DNA of 64,000 nt from Chloroflexota bacterium (GTDB lineage Bacteria; Chloroflexota; Dehalococcoidia; JABGRK01). Of this stretch, positions 27,458 through 38,333 are shown in pieces. The notes below the pieces were generated by a model. The model was not told where the DNA came from. It saw only the letters and a list, made by a program, of their open reading frames with translations, and ran no database searches. The stretch covers positions 1 through 64,000 of the forward strand of contig JABGRK010000017.1 in NCBI GenBank assembly GCA_018648325.1, read 5' to 3'. Within the stretch, counting starts at the first letter, position 1. Every line of letters begins with the position of its first letter. A program made the position numbers and the translations under genes.

Positions 27458-28321
27458 ATGGAAGTAAGAAAAGCAGTTATAACCGCCGCAGGGCTGGGCA
27501 CACGTTTTCTACCGGCCACAAAGGCGCTCTCCAAGGAGATGTTGCCGCTGGTGGACAGGCCGCTTATTCAGTATGCGCTTGAGGAGTGTGCCTCCTCCGG
27601 TATCGAGCAGGTGATAATTATAATCAGGCCTGAGCAGGGCACTATTGGTGAGCACTGTAGTCCTGCGCCTGAGCTTGAGCGTATGTTAGAAGACAAGGGT
27701 AAGACCAGTGAGCTGGACGCGGTTCGTAATGTAAGCAGTCTTGCCGATATATGCTATGTTCATCAGGCAGAGCAGCTTGGGTTGGGCCACGCCATACTGA
27801 TGGCAAAAGACGCTGTTGGTGATGAACCCTTTGCCGTGATTCTGCCTGATGATATCATTGATGGCCAAGTTCCGGCACTGGGGCAGATGAAGCGTATTTA
27901 CGATCAATATGGCGGAAGTGTGGTTGCCGTTGAGCATATCGCTGAAGACAAGGTCAGCAGCTACGGCGTCGTTGATCCGCAAAAAATCGATGACAAGGTG
28001 AGCCGTGTGCTGGGACTGGTGGAAAAACCTGCGCCGGACAAGGCTCCCTCAGACTTATGTATAGTTGGCAGATATATTTTTACTCCCCAAATCTTTGATA
28101 TGATCGAAAAAACGCCGCGTGGTGCCATTGGCGAGATACAGATAACCGATGCCATGCAACTGCTCCTGCAGGAACAAAACATGTATGCCTATGCTTTTGA
28201 CGGTAAACGGCATGATACGGGCACCCCGCTGGGCATGCTCAAGGCCTCGGTGGAACTGGGGCTTAAAAACGCCGCCTTTGGTGACGAATTCCGGGAGTAT
28301 CTTGCCCAACTTGAGCTTTAG
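27458..28321 (+). CDS. galU: UTP-glucose-1-phosphate uridylyltransferase
   Basis: KAVITAAGLGTRFLPATKALSKEMLPLVDRPLIQYALEE. Confidence 0.96.
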   Translation: MEVRKAVITAAGLGTRFLPATKALSKEMLPLVDRPLIQYALEECASSGIEQVIIIIRPEQGTIGEHCSPAPELERMLEDKGKTSELDAVRNVSSLADICYVHQAEQLGLGHAILMAKDAVGDEPFAVILPDDIIDGQVPALGQMKRIYDQYGGSVVAVEHIAEDKVSSYGVVDPQKIDDKVSRVLGLVEKPAPDKAPSDLCIVGRYIFTPQIFDMIEKTPRGAIGEIQITDAMQLLLQEQNMYAYAFDGKRHDTGTPLGMLKASVELGLKNAAFGDEFREYLAQLEL

Positions 28322-28365
28322 TTTTTCTAGATAGCTTGAATGTGTTACGTTGGTAGGTATATAGT

Positions 28366-28857
28366 TTACGTCTCATCAATAACCCATTCGCCGCTGTATT
28401 TACCCATAAAAGCTATCATTACAAATATCAATATCAAGATAACAGGAAACCGTACCCCATTCGAGAGCCCTAACGTATTGCATGCGAGTCCCCATAACGT
28501 CGCAAGTAAAGCACTTGTAATAGTGATTAGTATGAGGGCTTTAGTATTTCTACGTTTTTCAACACGAGCAGTGCATTTCTTTAATAAAATCCCGTCTTTA
28601 TAAAGGATACATTCTGCTGGACCCTTACGTATGCTTAAGATGTTAATCGCTATCTTATACTCATCGTTGCCTATCCTAAAAGCATGTTCACTATGTCTCT
28701 TTAGGTTTCTTGCCTCAGATACCAGTTCTTCATTGACGTACACTCGTTCTTTGTCAAACCCGGAGTTATGAATTCGTATGGTTCGTTCTTCGTCATGAAA
28801 TACAAACCATTGACCTTTCCACACTCCAATATATGAAGTTTCAGGTAAGTTTTTCAT
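28366..28857 (-). CDS. Hypothetical membrane protein (163 aa)
   Basis: Coherent ORF with two C-terminal TM segments. Confidence 0.55.
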   Translation of the reverse strand: MKNLPETSYIGVWKGQWFVFHDEERTIRIHNSGFDKERVYVNEELVSEARNLKRHSEHAFRIGNDEYKIAINILSIRKGPAECILYKDGILLKKCTARVEKRRNTKALILITITSALLATLWGLACNTLGLSNGVRFPVILILIFVMIAFMGKYSGEWVIDET

Positions 28858-29046
28858 ATCATCTCCTTAATATTGCCAGTATTATACCACCACTGCGCTG
28901 ATATTGGCATGTTGTTATTCCGCATATATGTTAAGACGAATCTGCGAAGTTTGATGGTAGCTTGACCTCTAGTTCTTTTTTCTACGACTTTAACTTTCGC
29001 AATCCTGTTGACTATTCCCTTGTTTGAGTGTAAATTGTAGTCAGGT

Positions 29047-30531
29047 ATGAATAAAAAATACAAACTGCCACATCGCTATAAATTACTAATAACCCCTGTG
29101 CTCATTGTATTTTCATTGCTGGCGCTTTTACCAACTTCCTGCACTTGCAACTGCACACCTGAAGGCGATATTTTCGGTGGTGGTTACAGGCCGGACCTGC
29201 TTATTAATCATAACAGGCTAGTTTTTACTTCTTCACGGGATGGCAATGAGCAAGGCGATATTTACATGACAGACCTTGATGGTCAGAATCTGGTGAAAAT
29301 AAATGACGACCCGCTTTTTGGCTATAGAACAGTATGGTCACCTACCGGCAAAAGAATTGCATTTATTACCAGAGCGGAAACGTCCGGTATTGAGCCAACC
29401 ACTACTCTGCATATAGTGGATGATGGCGGCAACTCTGTAGTCGCTATAGAAGGATTTCCAAGCGAGTTTTCCCAGTTTGATTGGTCACCCGATGGCAAAA
29501 CATTAGCATTTTACTATCCCAGCAACGACGATAATACCTTCGACCTTTATACGGTGGACAGCGACGGAATCGACTTCAATGCGATTGCAACTGTGCCGGG
29601 GCGTAATGTAGAGAACATATCATGGTCTCCTGACTCAGCTAAAATCCTGTTTGTATCCGATCAAATTGAGAATCATAATAATAATATCATTCGAGTAGTA
29701 GACAGTGATGGTAGTAATCTGATAGCAATTGACGATGCCCAGAGGTATGGTTTTGAGTCAGCCTGGTCTCCCGACTCAGGTAAGATTGCTTATATCAAAT
29801 CCGATAACGATTCAGGGGGTGATATCAGTGATATCTACATAGCAAATGCAGACGGTACGGGGCGGATTAATATTACAAACGGAGATTATGGACGAGCAAT
29901 GCGCGTATCATGGTCGTCTGATGGCCAAAAAATTACTTTTCAAGCACTCAGCTCTGCCAGCCAGATGGATCCACCAGATTCATATCGCGTGAATGCAGAC
30001 GGGACCGGACTTACCAAGACCACCAGCACCATCAATGGAGAAAGCGCCTATGAAATCATGCCATCGCCGGATGGCAAAAGAACTCTATTGGCTGTAATTG
30101 ACGATGAAACAACTACTGAATATCTTATATATCTTGCAGATGCTGATGGACGTAACCCGGTCAGAATTATGGAGAATGTCCAAGAGTATATTTCAGGTTA
30201 CACGTGGGCTCCTAACTCAAGCAAGTTTGCCTATTCTACACGCGGTCATGACGTAGATAACCCTGATGGCCGCGATACGAATGCCCACAATATATATGTT
30301 GTAAATGCAGACGGAACAGGACTCGTTGAGCTTGCCAGTGTCACAACAGATGGCAATTCCTACTCTTCCGGGCCTGGCTGGTTTGTGTGGTCGCCTGACA
30401 GCACCAGGATTATCTTCCCTAATACAATAGATGATAACCTGGATATATTTTCAGTAAGGGCCGATGGTACAGGCCTTGTCAATATCACTAATAGCCCTGG
30501 CAGTGACTGGGGGCCCATATTGCCTCGGTAA
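29047..30531 (+). CDS. TolB-like PD40 beta-propeller, probable lipoprotein
   Basis: Lipobox-like LLPTSC and repeated W(S/T)PDGxKIAF units. Confidence 0.88.
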   Translation: MNKKYKLPHRYKLLITPVLIVFSLLALLPTSCTCNCTPEGDIFGGGYRPDLLINHNRLVFTSSRDGNEQGDIYMTDLDGQNLVKINDDPLFGYRTVWSPTGKRIAFITRAETSGIEPTTTLHIVDDGGNSVVAIEGFPSEFSQFDWSPDGKTLAFYYPSNDDNTFDLYTVDSDGIDFNAIATVPGRNVENISWSPDSAKILFVSDQIENHNNNIIRVVDSDGSNLIAIDDAQRYGFESAWSPDSGKIAYIKSDNDSGGDISDIYIANADGTGRINITNGDYGRAMRVSWSSDGQKITFQALSSASQMDPPDSYRVNADGTGLTKTTSTINGESAYEIMPSPDGKRTLLAVIDDETTTEYLIYLADADGRNPVRIMENVQEYISGYTWAPNSSKFAYSTRGHDVDNPDGRDTNAHNIYVVNADGTGLVELASVTTDGNSYSSGPGWFVWSPDSTRIIFPNTIDDNLDIFSVRADGTGLVNITNSPGSDWGPILPR

Positions 30532-30557
30532 GGCATCACACCTTACTCTGGGCATGT

Positions 30558-31181
30558 TTACTGAGTTTGTTTAATGTAGTTAAGTACTTCTTTGTGAGTA
30601 TCATCACCTATCTTGTCCTGCTCAAGATAGTAGTCAAGCAACTCTGTTAAATCGATGGCGCTGTGCAGCGTGTATCCGGCCTTTTGCAGTTGGGCGGCCC
30701 CACCCTGCTGCCTGTCCACCAGCACTACCACGTCTTTTACCACCAGCCCATGGTCTTCCAGTGTTTTTATGGACTCGAACTTGCTGGTGGCACCGGTTAT
30801 CAGGTCGTCAATCAGCAGTACTGTTTGCCCTTTCCGGAATGCCCCATCTATTTGAGCGCCGCTGCCATAGCCCTTATCGCCTTTTCTGGGGGTGATCATG
30901 GGCCTCTTGGTGATGTATGCAAGGATTGCTGTTGCCGGTGTTGCAGCTGAGGGGCAGTCGGCCAGAATCTCGAACTTGATATTTTTTATAAGCTCCCGAT
31001 AAACCTCCACCGCCGTACCTATTACATTGGGAAATGAGCGCATTACCCTCAGGTCTACATATATAGGCGATAGCGGCGCGTCCGGGTTTGTCTGGTGAAT
31101 TTTCAGTTTGAAAGCGCCGAACTTTATTGAACCTGTATCCAGCAGTTGTGTGGCCAGCATTTCGGCCATTTTGCTCATCAT
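30558..31181 (-). CDS. pyrE: Orotate phosphoribosyltransferase
   Basis: QTVLLIDDLITGATSKFE PRPP motif; GSIKFGAFKLK. Confidence 0.93.
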   Translation of the reverse strand: MMSKMAEMLATQLLDTGSIKFGAFKLKIHQTNPDAPLSPIYVDLRVMRSFPNVIGTAVEVYRELIKNIKFEILADCPSAATPATAILAYITKRPMITPRKGDKGYGSGAQIDGAFRKGQTVLLIDDLITGATSKFESIKTLEDHGLVVKDVVVLVDRQQGGAAQLQKAGYTLHSAIDLTELLDYYLEQDKIGDDTHKEVLNYIKQTQ

Positions 31182-31194
31182 AAGTTACTATCCT

Positions 31195-31959
31195 CTAGTC
31201 GGGCAATACCGACGCTATTTCTTCCAGTATCATATCTGTTGCCGTAACAGGATCGCCTATCTGGGCCGGTGGCTTGGTTATAGCCCGGCCCACCACCAGC
31301 GCATACGCCCCATTTGATATCGCCTCTGTCGGAGTCATAATCCGCCTCTGGTCCTGCGATGCAGCCCAACTGGGCCTTATGCCCGGCGTTACGATTTTCA
31401 TGTCCGGTACGCTTTTTTGTAGTATCTCGATTTCTTGTGGAGACGACACTATGCCGCCAAACCCCGCTTGCTTTGCCAGTGCTGCCAGATTTACCACATA
31501 GTCCTGCAAATTGTCAGATACCCCGATCTCGTTTTTCAGTATATTTTTGTCGATGCTGGTAAGCACGGTAACGCCTAGAATAAGAGGCGGCTTTGTTCCG
31601 GCTCGATCTGCCTCGTCTCGTGTTGCTTCGGCGGCTTGCGTCATCATTGCAAGGCCACCTGTGGTGTGTACGGTGAACATGTCCACATTAAGTCTTGTAA
31701 CAGCCCGGCAGGCGCCTGCCACAGTGTTGGGTATATCCAGAAACTTGCCGTCGTAAAACACCCTGCCGCCGCGCTCTTTGATTTTGCGTACGATATCGAT
31801 TCCGGCGCTGGTTAAGAATTCAAGGCCGATCTTGAAATAGCCAACGTGACCTTGTAGCAGATCGACCAGCGCAAGTGCATCGTCCTGCGCAGAAACGTCC
31901 AGCGCTACGATCAACTTTTCTTTTGCACGGGTCAGTTTTTGATTTGTTGAACCTGTCAT
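31195..31959 (-). CDS. pyrF: Orotidine 5'-phosphate decarboxylase
   Basis: LIVALDVSAQDDALALVDLL; DGKFLDIPNTVAGA; start taken at MTGSTNQ because the longer ORF overlaps the flavin reductase gene. Confidence 0.94.
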   Translation of the reverse strand: MTGSTNQKLTRAKEKLIVALDVSAQDDALALVDLLQGHVGYFKIGLEFLTSAGIDIVRKIKERGGRVFYDGKFLDIPNTVAGACRAVTRLNVDMFTVHTTGGLAMMTQAAEATRDEADRAGTKPPLILGVTVLTSIDKNILKNEIGVSDNLQDYVVNLAALAKQAGFGGIVSSPQEIEILQKSVPDMKIVTPGIRPSWAASQDQRRIMTPTEAISNGAYALVVGRAITKPPAQIGDPVTATDMILEEIASVLPD

Positions 31960-31972
31960 AGTTAGAGAAATT

Positions 31973-32572
31973 CTACGTGTTACGGGCGGCCTTGTCAATT
32001 TGCTCTTTGAGTAATTCTCTACCGGCGCTAAAGCCGTTGCCCAGCTTCTTGCCAATGCTCCAGTACTGACGTACGGTGGCGCAATATACCAACGGATCGA
32101 TTTTTGCAATATCTGGTTTGCCGTTCGTGTCGATTTTGTCCTGATCGACATGAGTTTCCAAAATCTGGCCGAGTATCATTATCCAGTCACCCAACTCAAT
32201 ATGATGGCGAACCTTGCATTCTATATTATAGGGGCACTCTTTTATTATTGGTGTGTCTATTATCGAACTGGCTATGGTCGTAAATCCAGCATTGTTTAAC
32301 TTGTTTTGCTTTTTACCTGATACCAGGCCGCAGTAGTCGACCTTCTCAAACTGACTGGCAGTTGGCAAATTTACACTAAATTCACCTGTATCCTTTATCA
32401 GGCTAAGTGAAACTCTATTTTTGTGCAGTGATATTGCCAGCGTTGGCGGTGTGGAACTGACGATACCTATCCATGCACATGTCATTACATTGGTTTTCTG
32501 ATCAAGCCCACTGACTATCAACGCTGCCGGAACTGGAAACATGGTATCAGATGGACCCAGTCGAACTTTCAT
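31973..32572 (-). CDS. Flavin reductase family protein (FMN-binding split barrel)
   Basis: MTCAWIGIVSSTPPTLAISLHKNRVSLSLIKDTGEFSVNLP. Confidence 0.9.
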   Translation of the reverse strand: MKVRLGPSDTMFPVPAALIVSGLDQKTNVMTCAWIGIVSSTPPTLAISLHKNRVSLSLIKDTGEFSVNLPTASQFEKVDYCGLVSGKKQNKLNNAGFTTIASSIIDTPIIKECPYNIECKVRHHIELGDWIMILGQILETHVDQDKIDTNGKPDIAKIDPLVYCATVRQYWSIGKKLGNGFSAGRELLKEQIDKAARNT

Positions 32573-32710
32573 GTTTGCTCCTTACTTCATTTAGAAAAGA
32601 AATTGTTTGTAGCATACGTGTGTGTTTAGCTCTTGTCAATGTGTAATTGTTTGCAGTAGTGGCATAAGGACTATGAAGCACAACTAGGGCTCTTGGTAAG
32701 TGATGTACAC

Positions 32711-32768
32711 AGATAACCAGCGAAAGGCGGAGAGGGGATCATGCCTTTCGCTGGTTATCTATCTTTTT
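32711..32768. terminator. Strong hairpin terminator (18-bp perfect stem)
   Basis: agataaccagcgaaaggc / gcctttcgctggttatct followed by atctttttaaa. Confidence 0.75.
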
Positions 32769-32874
32769 AAAGGGAACGTTTTGTAAACCAAGAAGCCACA
32801 AGCTTACTATTCGTCCCCCAGCCTGATTAGCACGTTTTATGAAAATCAACTTTGCTTTAGAATGCTACGGTTGA

Positions 32875-33840
32875 TTATTTACCGTTATTTTTCTTTGCTT
32901 TCTCGTATACCAGTTTGGCACAGGCAATGTCCTGTATGGCGAGTCCGGTAGAGTCGAAAACGGTTATCTCATCGTCGTTTTGTCTGCCGGGTATCTTGCC
33001 GGCTATGATATCGCCCAAGGCGCCGTAGATGTTGCTTTCACTGATTGCGCCGCATGACAGGGGAACGTTAACCTCGCCCGAATGACAGGCCTGAGCGGAA
33101 TCATCGACAACAATCTTGCATATCTGCATTAATTCTGATTCGATCTCCTGTTTTCCTTCTGCATCGGCCCCTATGGCGTTTATGTGTGTTCCCGGTTTAA
33201 CGTGTTTTTTTAGCAGTACCGGTGTTCTTGATGGTGTAGTGGTTACTACTATATCGCTGTCGGCGGCCTCTTGGATGCTAGCGCATACTTCGATATTCAC
33301 ACCCAGTTGCGCCGATAGCTCTTCAGCGAAGGCCTTGGCTACGGCCTGGCGCGGATCGTATACCTTAACTTTTGTAATGCCCGGGACAGCGTGCTTGGTG
33401 GCGATCAACTGAGTTTTGGCCTGTGCTCCTGCCCCTATAAGTCCCATAACAGAGGCATTTTTTTTGGCCAGGTATTTGGCTGCAACAGCACCGGCTGCAC
33501 CTGTTCTGGCGCTAGTCAGATACGTTCCGTCCACCATAGCCAGCGGAACGCTGGTATTTGAATCGTTCAGGATAATGGTAGCGATAACTGTGGGTAGCCC
33601 GTGTTTGGGATTATTGGGATAAACACTGACCCATTTAATTCCTGCTACCCCATCAATGTATGCTGGCATTGCCCTGTAGTCCCCACTAAACTTTGGCAAA
33701 TCCAAATACAATTTGGGTGGCATTTCGCAATCACCCAAAGAATACGCTTTGAAAGCGTTTTCAACAGCGGCTACAGCCTCTTTCATATCCAGAAGTTCTC
33801 TTACTGCTGCTTCATTAAGTACTATGTCTGGTATCATCAT
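32875..33840 (-). CDS. Ornithine cyclodeaminase / mu-crystallin family
   Basis: GLIGAGAQAKTQLIA, HINAIGADAEGKQEI; start chosen at MMIPDIV with ggag RBS. Confidence 0.93.
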   Translation of the reverse strand: MMIPDIVLNEAAVRELLDMKEAVAAVENAFKAYSLGDCEMPPKLYLDLPKFSGDYRAMPAYIDGVAGIKWVSVYPNNPKHGLPTVIATIILNDSNTSVPLAMVDGTYLTSARTGAAGAVAAKYLAKKNASVMGLIGAGAQAKTQLIATKHAVPGITKVKVYDPRQAVAKAFAEELSAQLGVNIEVCASIQEAADSDIVVTTTPSRTPVLLKKHVKPGTHINAIGADAEGKQEIESELMQICKIVVDDSAQACHSGEVNVPLSCGAISESNIYGALGDIIAGKIPGRQNDDEITVFDSTGLAIQDIACAKLVYEKAKKNNGK

Positions 33841-34143
33841 CAACTCCTTATCAATTACTACTGACATCACGTAATATTTACTATCACTACTAAAAACCGG
33901 AAATTTTATTCTATTTGCTACTACTATCAATAGCACGAATATCGTAATTTGTCAAGCATAATACATCAATATCATGTGATAATCGTAGTAATTTAATTGA
34001 TCACGATTTTATTTCGGATAAGCGGTCTTCTGTCTTTGAAATATTATCTGTGTTCGCACTAATAATGGCAAACAAATACGAAAACGGGTAGAAATAAAAA
34101 AAATAGTGTGTTACAATGCCCGTACTAAACTAAAGGTGTAACT

Positions 34144-34620
34144 ATGTTGGACAATCTTGATTTAAACATTATTCAGATACTTGAGGAAGACGGCCGGCAG
34201 CGTTTTGTTGATATTGCAGCGCGGATGGGTGTTGCCGAGGGCACGATACGCAAAAGGGTTAAGAAGCTGTTGGATGGCAATATAATAAAGATAAAAGCTT
34301 ATCCCAATCCCAAGAGGCTGGGTTTCAATGTTATTGCCGTGATGGGATTGCAGGTGCAAATGTCGGCACTTAGGCATGTCGCGCAGATACTGGAAGCAAA
34401 ACCAAGCGTGCAGTGGCTGGCGTTTGTTACAGGCAGATATGACATGTTGGCACTGGTTATTGAAAAAACTACAGAGGACCTGTCCAGGTTCATTGAGCGG
34501 GAGATTTCCGCCATCCCCAGTATTACAAAAACTGAGACGTTTATTAATTTGGATGTTGTTAAGGGGTTGATGTCAAACACCATTGGCCTTATTGAGTCAC
34601 TAAAAACCGCGAAACGCTAG
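34144..34620 (+). CDS. Lrp/AsnC family transcriptional regulator
   Basis: LDLNIIQILEEDGRQRFVDIAARMGVAEGTIRKRVKKLLDGNIIKI. Confidence 0.93.
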   Translation: MLDNLDLNIIQILEEDGRQRFVDIAARMGVAEGTIRKRVKKLLDGNIIKIKAYPNPKRLGFNVIAVMGLQVQMSALRHVAQILEAKPSVQWLAFVTGRYDMLALVIEKTTEDLSRFIEREISAIPSITKTETFINLDVVKGLMSNTIGLIESLKTAKR

Positions 34621-34722
34621 GTGGATACTAGCTCGCGTCTTCAGCCTACTGAGAGTATTTGTAATTGATCCCTCTGTTCCCTGCTGCACGATTGCGTTTT
34701 TCGTTGAAGGTAAGCTGTATGC

Positions 34723-34751
34723 TTGACAAGACGGTAAAAGTATGATAAATA
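34723..34751 (+). promoter_or_regulatory. Sigma70-type promoter
   Basis: TTGACA-N17-TAAATA upstream of the aminotransferase gene. Confidence 0.5.
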
Positions 34752-34832
34752 TTAGGGATATTTTTGCGAAATAGTAAAACAAGTGACTAAAATAACAAAA
34801 ATAGTGCGAAAAGCGATATATAAGGAGAATTA

Positions 34833-36164
34833 ATGACGGAAAAACGAACGGAAGAACTGGTTAAGATGGATGCTGATCACGTGATACATCCCATGGCTGC
34901 AGTCGGCGATGAGCCCGATGAGGTTATGGTTGAAGGTCACGGTATATATTTGAAGGATAGCGATGGCAATGAGTTTATCGATGGTGCCTCGCAGCTTACC
35001 TGCGTCAATCTTGGATACTCTCAGCAGGAGATTGTGGATGCTGCAGCAGAGCAGATGGGCAAACTGGCCTACTGCAACACTTTTTTTGGCACATGTAATC
35101 CTCCCAACATTGAGTGTAGCGCGAAGCTGGCAGAACTGACACCGGGAGACCTTAATCGCTTCTTTTATACTTGCGGCGGCTCCGAGAGCATAGACAGCGC
35201 CGTGAGAATTGCAAGGACTTATTGGAGGAACAAGGGCGCACATAGCAGGTACAAGATTATCAGTTTGTACAATGCTTATCACGGCGTTAACATGGGTGCG
35301 GTAGGTACTACTACGTTGAAGCAGGGTGTTTTTAGTAGTTATGTACATCCGTTGCCTGCCGGGTATATGCACCTGCCTTCCTATTACTGTTACCGTTGTG
35401 CGCTTAATAAAACCTATCCCGATTGCGGCATTGAGTGCGCCAATTTGCTTAAATATACTATACAGGCCGAGGGGCCCGATAATATTGCCGCCTTCCTGGC
35501 CGAACCGGTGCATGGTACTGCTGGCGTGATAATACCTCCTCCCGAGTACTGGCCGGCGGTAAAGAAGATATGTGATGAATATGGCGTGCTCCTGATTGCC
35601 GATGAGGTTATGACTGGATTCGGCAGGACGGGCAAGATGTTTGGCACGGATAACTGGGACGTGGTGCCCGATATGTCCACACTGGCCAAGGGACTCACCG
35701 GTGCCTATCTGCCGTTTGGCGCAGTTGCGGTCGGCGACAAGGTATACGAAGGACTCAAAGGGGCTTCAGTGTTCGGCTTTACCTATAGCGGACATCCGGT
35801 AAGTTCTGCTGCTGCCATCAAGGCTATGGAAATCTACGTCAGGGATAAGATTGTTGAGAACTCGGCAGCAATGGGTAAGTACGCCATGGATCGCTTGAAT
35901 ACTGAACTTGCAGATGCTCCGTGCGTCGGAGAGATAGCAGGACTCGGTTTGATGATCGGTATTGAGATGGTTGCGGATAAGGCAAGTAAAGCGCCTAATT
36001 TCATGGCGGCCATGAAGGTTGGTAAGGAAATCAAGGCAAAGGGACTGAGGGCGAGAGCCGGAGGCCGTATTGCCTTTACGCCGCCACTTACTATTACGAA
36101 GCAGGAAATGGATAAAGCGCTGGACATACTGATACCTGCTATAGCTGCGGTCAAACCCAAATAA
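34833..36164 (+). CDS. Class III PLP-dependent aminotransferase
   Basis: LLIADEVMTGFGRTGKMFG, DMSTLAKGLTGAYLPFGAV (PLP lysine), YNAYHGVNMGA. Confidence 0.94.
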   Translation: MTEKRTEELVKMDADHVIHPMAAVGDEPDEVMVEGHGIYLKDSDGNEFIDGASQLTCVNLGYSQQEIVDAAAEQMGKLAYCNTFFGTCNPPNIECSAKLAELTPGDLNRFFYTCGGSESIDSAVRIARTYWRNKGAHSRYKIISLYNAYHGVNMGAVGTTTLKQGVFSSYVHPLPAGYMHLPSYYCYRCALNKTYPDCGIECANLLKYTIQAEGPDNIAAFLAEPVHGTAGVIIPPPEYWPAVKKICDEYGVLLIADEVMTGFGRTGKMFGTDNWDVVPDMSTLAKGLTGAYLPFGAVAVGDKVYEGLKGASVFGFTYSGHPVSSAAAIKAMEIYVRDKIVENSAAMGKYAMDRLNTELADAPCVGEIAGLGLMIGIEMVADKASKAPNFMAAMKVGKEIKAKGLRARAGGRIAFTPPLTITKQEMDKALDILIPAIAAVKPK

Positions 36165-36441
36165 GTGGTTGTAAATTTGTTTGTCATTTGTTATAACAGT
36201 GGCAAACAATAGTACCTATTAATAGCAAGTTTGAACAAAGAGAACAAAAAAGGTGGCAGGGGCAATCTACGATGCGACTCGGATGCCCCCGCCGGTGACA
36301 AAAGCATTAGCTTCTGCCTTTTTTATTGTAACACGATTGAAATAGCAATTTAAACTAAATTGGTTAAATTGGAGGGCAAGTGCCTATGAGAATAACTTAG
36401 TATTCCACTATATATTTTTAGATATTAGGGAGGAGACTATA

Positions 36442-38121
36442 ATGAAGAAGCGTTTGGTATTTTCGTTTTGTAGTATAGTTTTGGTCTTAAGCATGATACT
36501 TGGACCATTGGCCTGTGGGGAACCCGTCGATACTACAACTTACAGGCTAACGGCTGCTGTTACAGATTTGCATGAATCATCCAACCCATTTTTGGCCTCA
36601 GGTAGAGGGGATATACGCATTATGAGCAGGATATACGAACCCCTTGTGGTTGGATCGGGTGGAGCGGCTATCCCTCGTCTGGCAGAGTCATGGTCTTATG
36701 ATGATTCTACTATGAGTTGGACCTTTAATCTGGTCCAGGATGCCGAGTGGAGCGATGGAGAGCCGTTAACCGCTGCTGATGTAAAGTACACCTTGGATAC
36801 ACAGTATGCAGGTGATTATTCCGGTGGTGGAGACAGCAAGGAATTTGTGGACACTGTCACTGTTGTAGATGACAATACTGTCAAGATAACAGTAACGGAA
36901 TATGCATCGGCGTTTTTGGATTTCTTGAATTCTATGTATATTGTTCCCAAGCATATATGGGAGGATGTTGCAGACATAGATACGGAAGCCAATCTTGCAC
37001 CTGTGGGCAGTGGCCCCTGGCTGTGGGATGAGTATGTACCGCAATCCCATGTTGCATTCAAGAAAAATCCAAACTACTGGGGTGGCACAGTTAATATAGA
37101 TGAGATGGTGTTAGAGATTTACGGATCACAGGAACTGGCGCTACTGGCTCTGAAAACGGGTCAAGTAGATATGGTTCCCACCGTAGAGCTTTATTCATAT
37201 ATACCTCAGTTGCTTGAATCGACTGACGTCAAGGTTGGTGTAGATAGGGCAGCCAATTTCTATAACTTCCTGTTTGTTGATCATCGTGAAGAACCCAACA
37301 ACCTTCCTGCATTCAGGCAGGCCGTAAGTATGGCCATTAATAGGCAGGACATAATTGACTTCGCCTTGTTTACTTACGGATCAATCCCCAGAATGGTTCC
37401 TCTGGTGCCAGAGGCTATAGCCAGTGAGGATGTGGACTGGCCCGGACTTGGGATGACTGATGAAGCGCGCATCGATGAGGCCAACGCCATGCTTGATGCA
37501 GATAGCGATTTTTCAGATTTCGTTGAAGGTGAGACAAGGACATACAAGGGAGATCCACTGAATATTGAGATGACCATTGTAAACAGGCCCGCAGATGTGC
37601 AACAGGCCGAAATAATCCGCGAGAATATGGCCGAAATCGGGATTAATGTTTCGCTTAAATTAATTGGTTTTGGTCCTATGATGGGAATGATGTTTGGTGG
37701 TGGCTGGGATGACTGGACATGGTCAACAGCTGGTCATGGTGCCGGTGGCAGTACCCTTGACGGTCTTGCACAGGAATTCGGCGCAGACCCGTATAACGTC
37801 TGGTATGATGCTCCTTCTCTTGGTTGGGGTGAAGATGGTGACGGTGGTGGTACTACCGCCGCCAGGGCTTTACAAGCTGATTTGAGACAGTCGAGGCGTG
37901 AAGACGATCCGGCTACACTGGCCACACTGATTGAGCAGATACAGGTAGATTTTGCTGCTGAGTTGCCCATAATACCTCTGTCTCAGGGGAATACGATCTA
38001 TGCCTATCGCCTGGACACGTTCACCGGCTGGGCTCCTCAAGAGGAGATGGATGGCCAGGGCAGTTCCGGTCATCTGCTTGGCACAATCAATATCCTGGCG
38101 TTGGAACCTATAGCTCAGTAG
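36442..38121 (+). CDS. ABC transporter substrate-binding lipoprotein (peptide/oligopeptide family 5)
   Basis: Lipobox LGPLACGEP; WSYDDSTMSWTFNLVQDAEWSDGEPLTAADVKYTLD. Confidence 0.93.
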   Translation: MKKRLVFSFCSIVLVLSMILGPLACGEPVDTTTYRLTAAVTDLHESSNPFLASGRGDIRIMSRIYEPLVVGSGGAAIPRLAESWSYDDSTMSWTFNLVQDAEWSDGEPLTAADVKYTLDTQYAGDYSGGGDSKEFVDTVTVVDDNTVKITVTEYASAFLDFLNSMYIVPKHIWEDVADIDTEANLAPVGSGPWLWDEYVPQSHVAFKKNPNYWGGTVNIDEMVLEIYGSQELALLALKTGQVDMVPTVELYSYIPQLLESTDVKVGVDRAANFYNFLFVDHREEPNNLPAFRQAVSMAINRQDIIDFALFTYGSIPRMVPLVPEAIASEDVDWPGLGMTDEARIDEANAMLDADSDFSDFVEGETRTYKGDPLNIEMTIVNRPADVQQAEIIRENMAEIGINVSLKLIGFGPMMGMMFGGGWDDWTWSTAGHGAGGSTLDGLAQEFGADPYNVWYDAPSLGWGEDGDGGGTTAARALQADLRQSRREDDPATLATLIEQIQVDFAAELPIIPLSQGNTIYAYRLDTFTGWAPQEEMDGQGSSGHLLGTINILALEPIAQ

Positions 38122-38333
38122 AGTTTAAAAAATAATTACATAAGTTGATTTAGTGATTGGAATCTAGTAATAGTAACTGCGCCGTCGCCTGTAATGCGCT
38201 CGGTCTAAGGTGAAAAGTGCAAAAGGGTGACGGCGTAGGTTTATCATAAATATACGTATCTGACTATCAATTCCTTATCATATATCTCTATCTATAAATT
38301 TGCCCGAATGGTGTTGATCCTAGGAGGAATTAG

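Noticed and set aside
31960-32151. N-terminal extension of pyrF in the ORF track.
   Set aside because: Overlaps the flavin reductase gene; the conserved OMPDC domain starts right after MTGSTNQ at 31959.
34830-35513. Minus-strand 227-aa ORF.
   Set aside because: Antisense to the class III aminotransferase.
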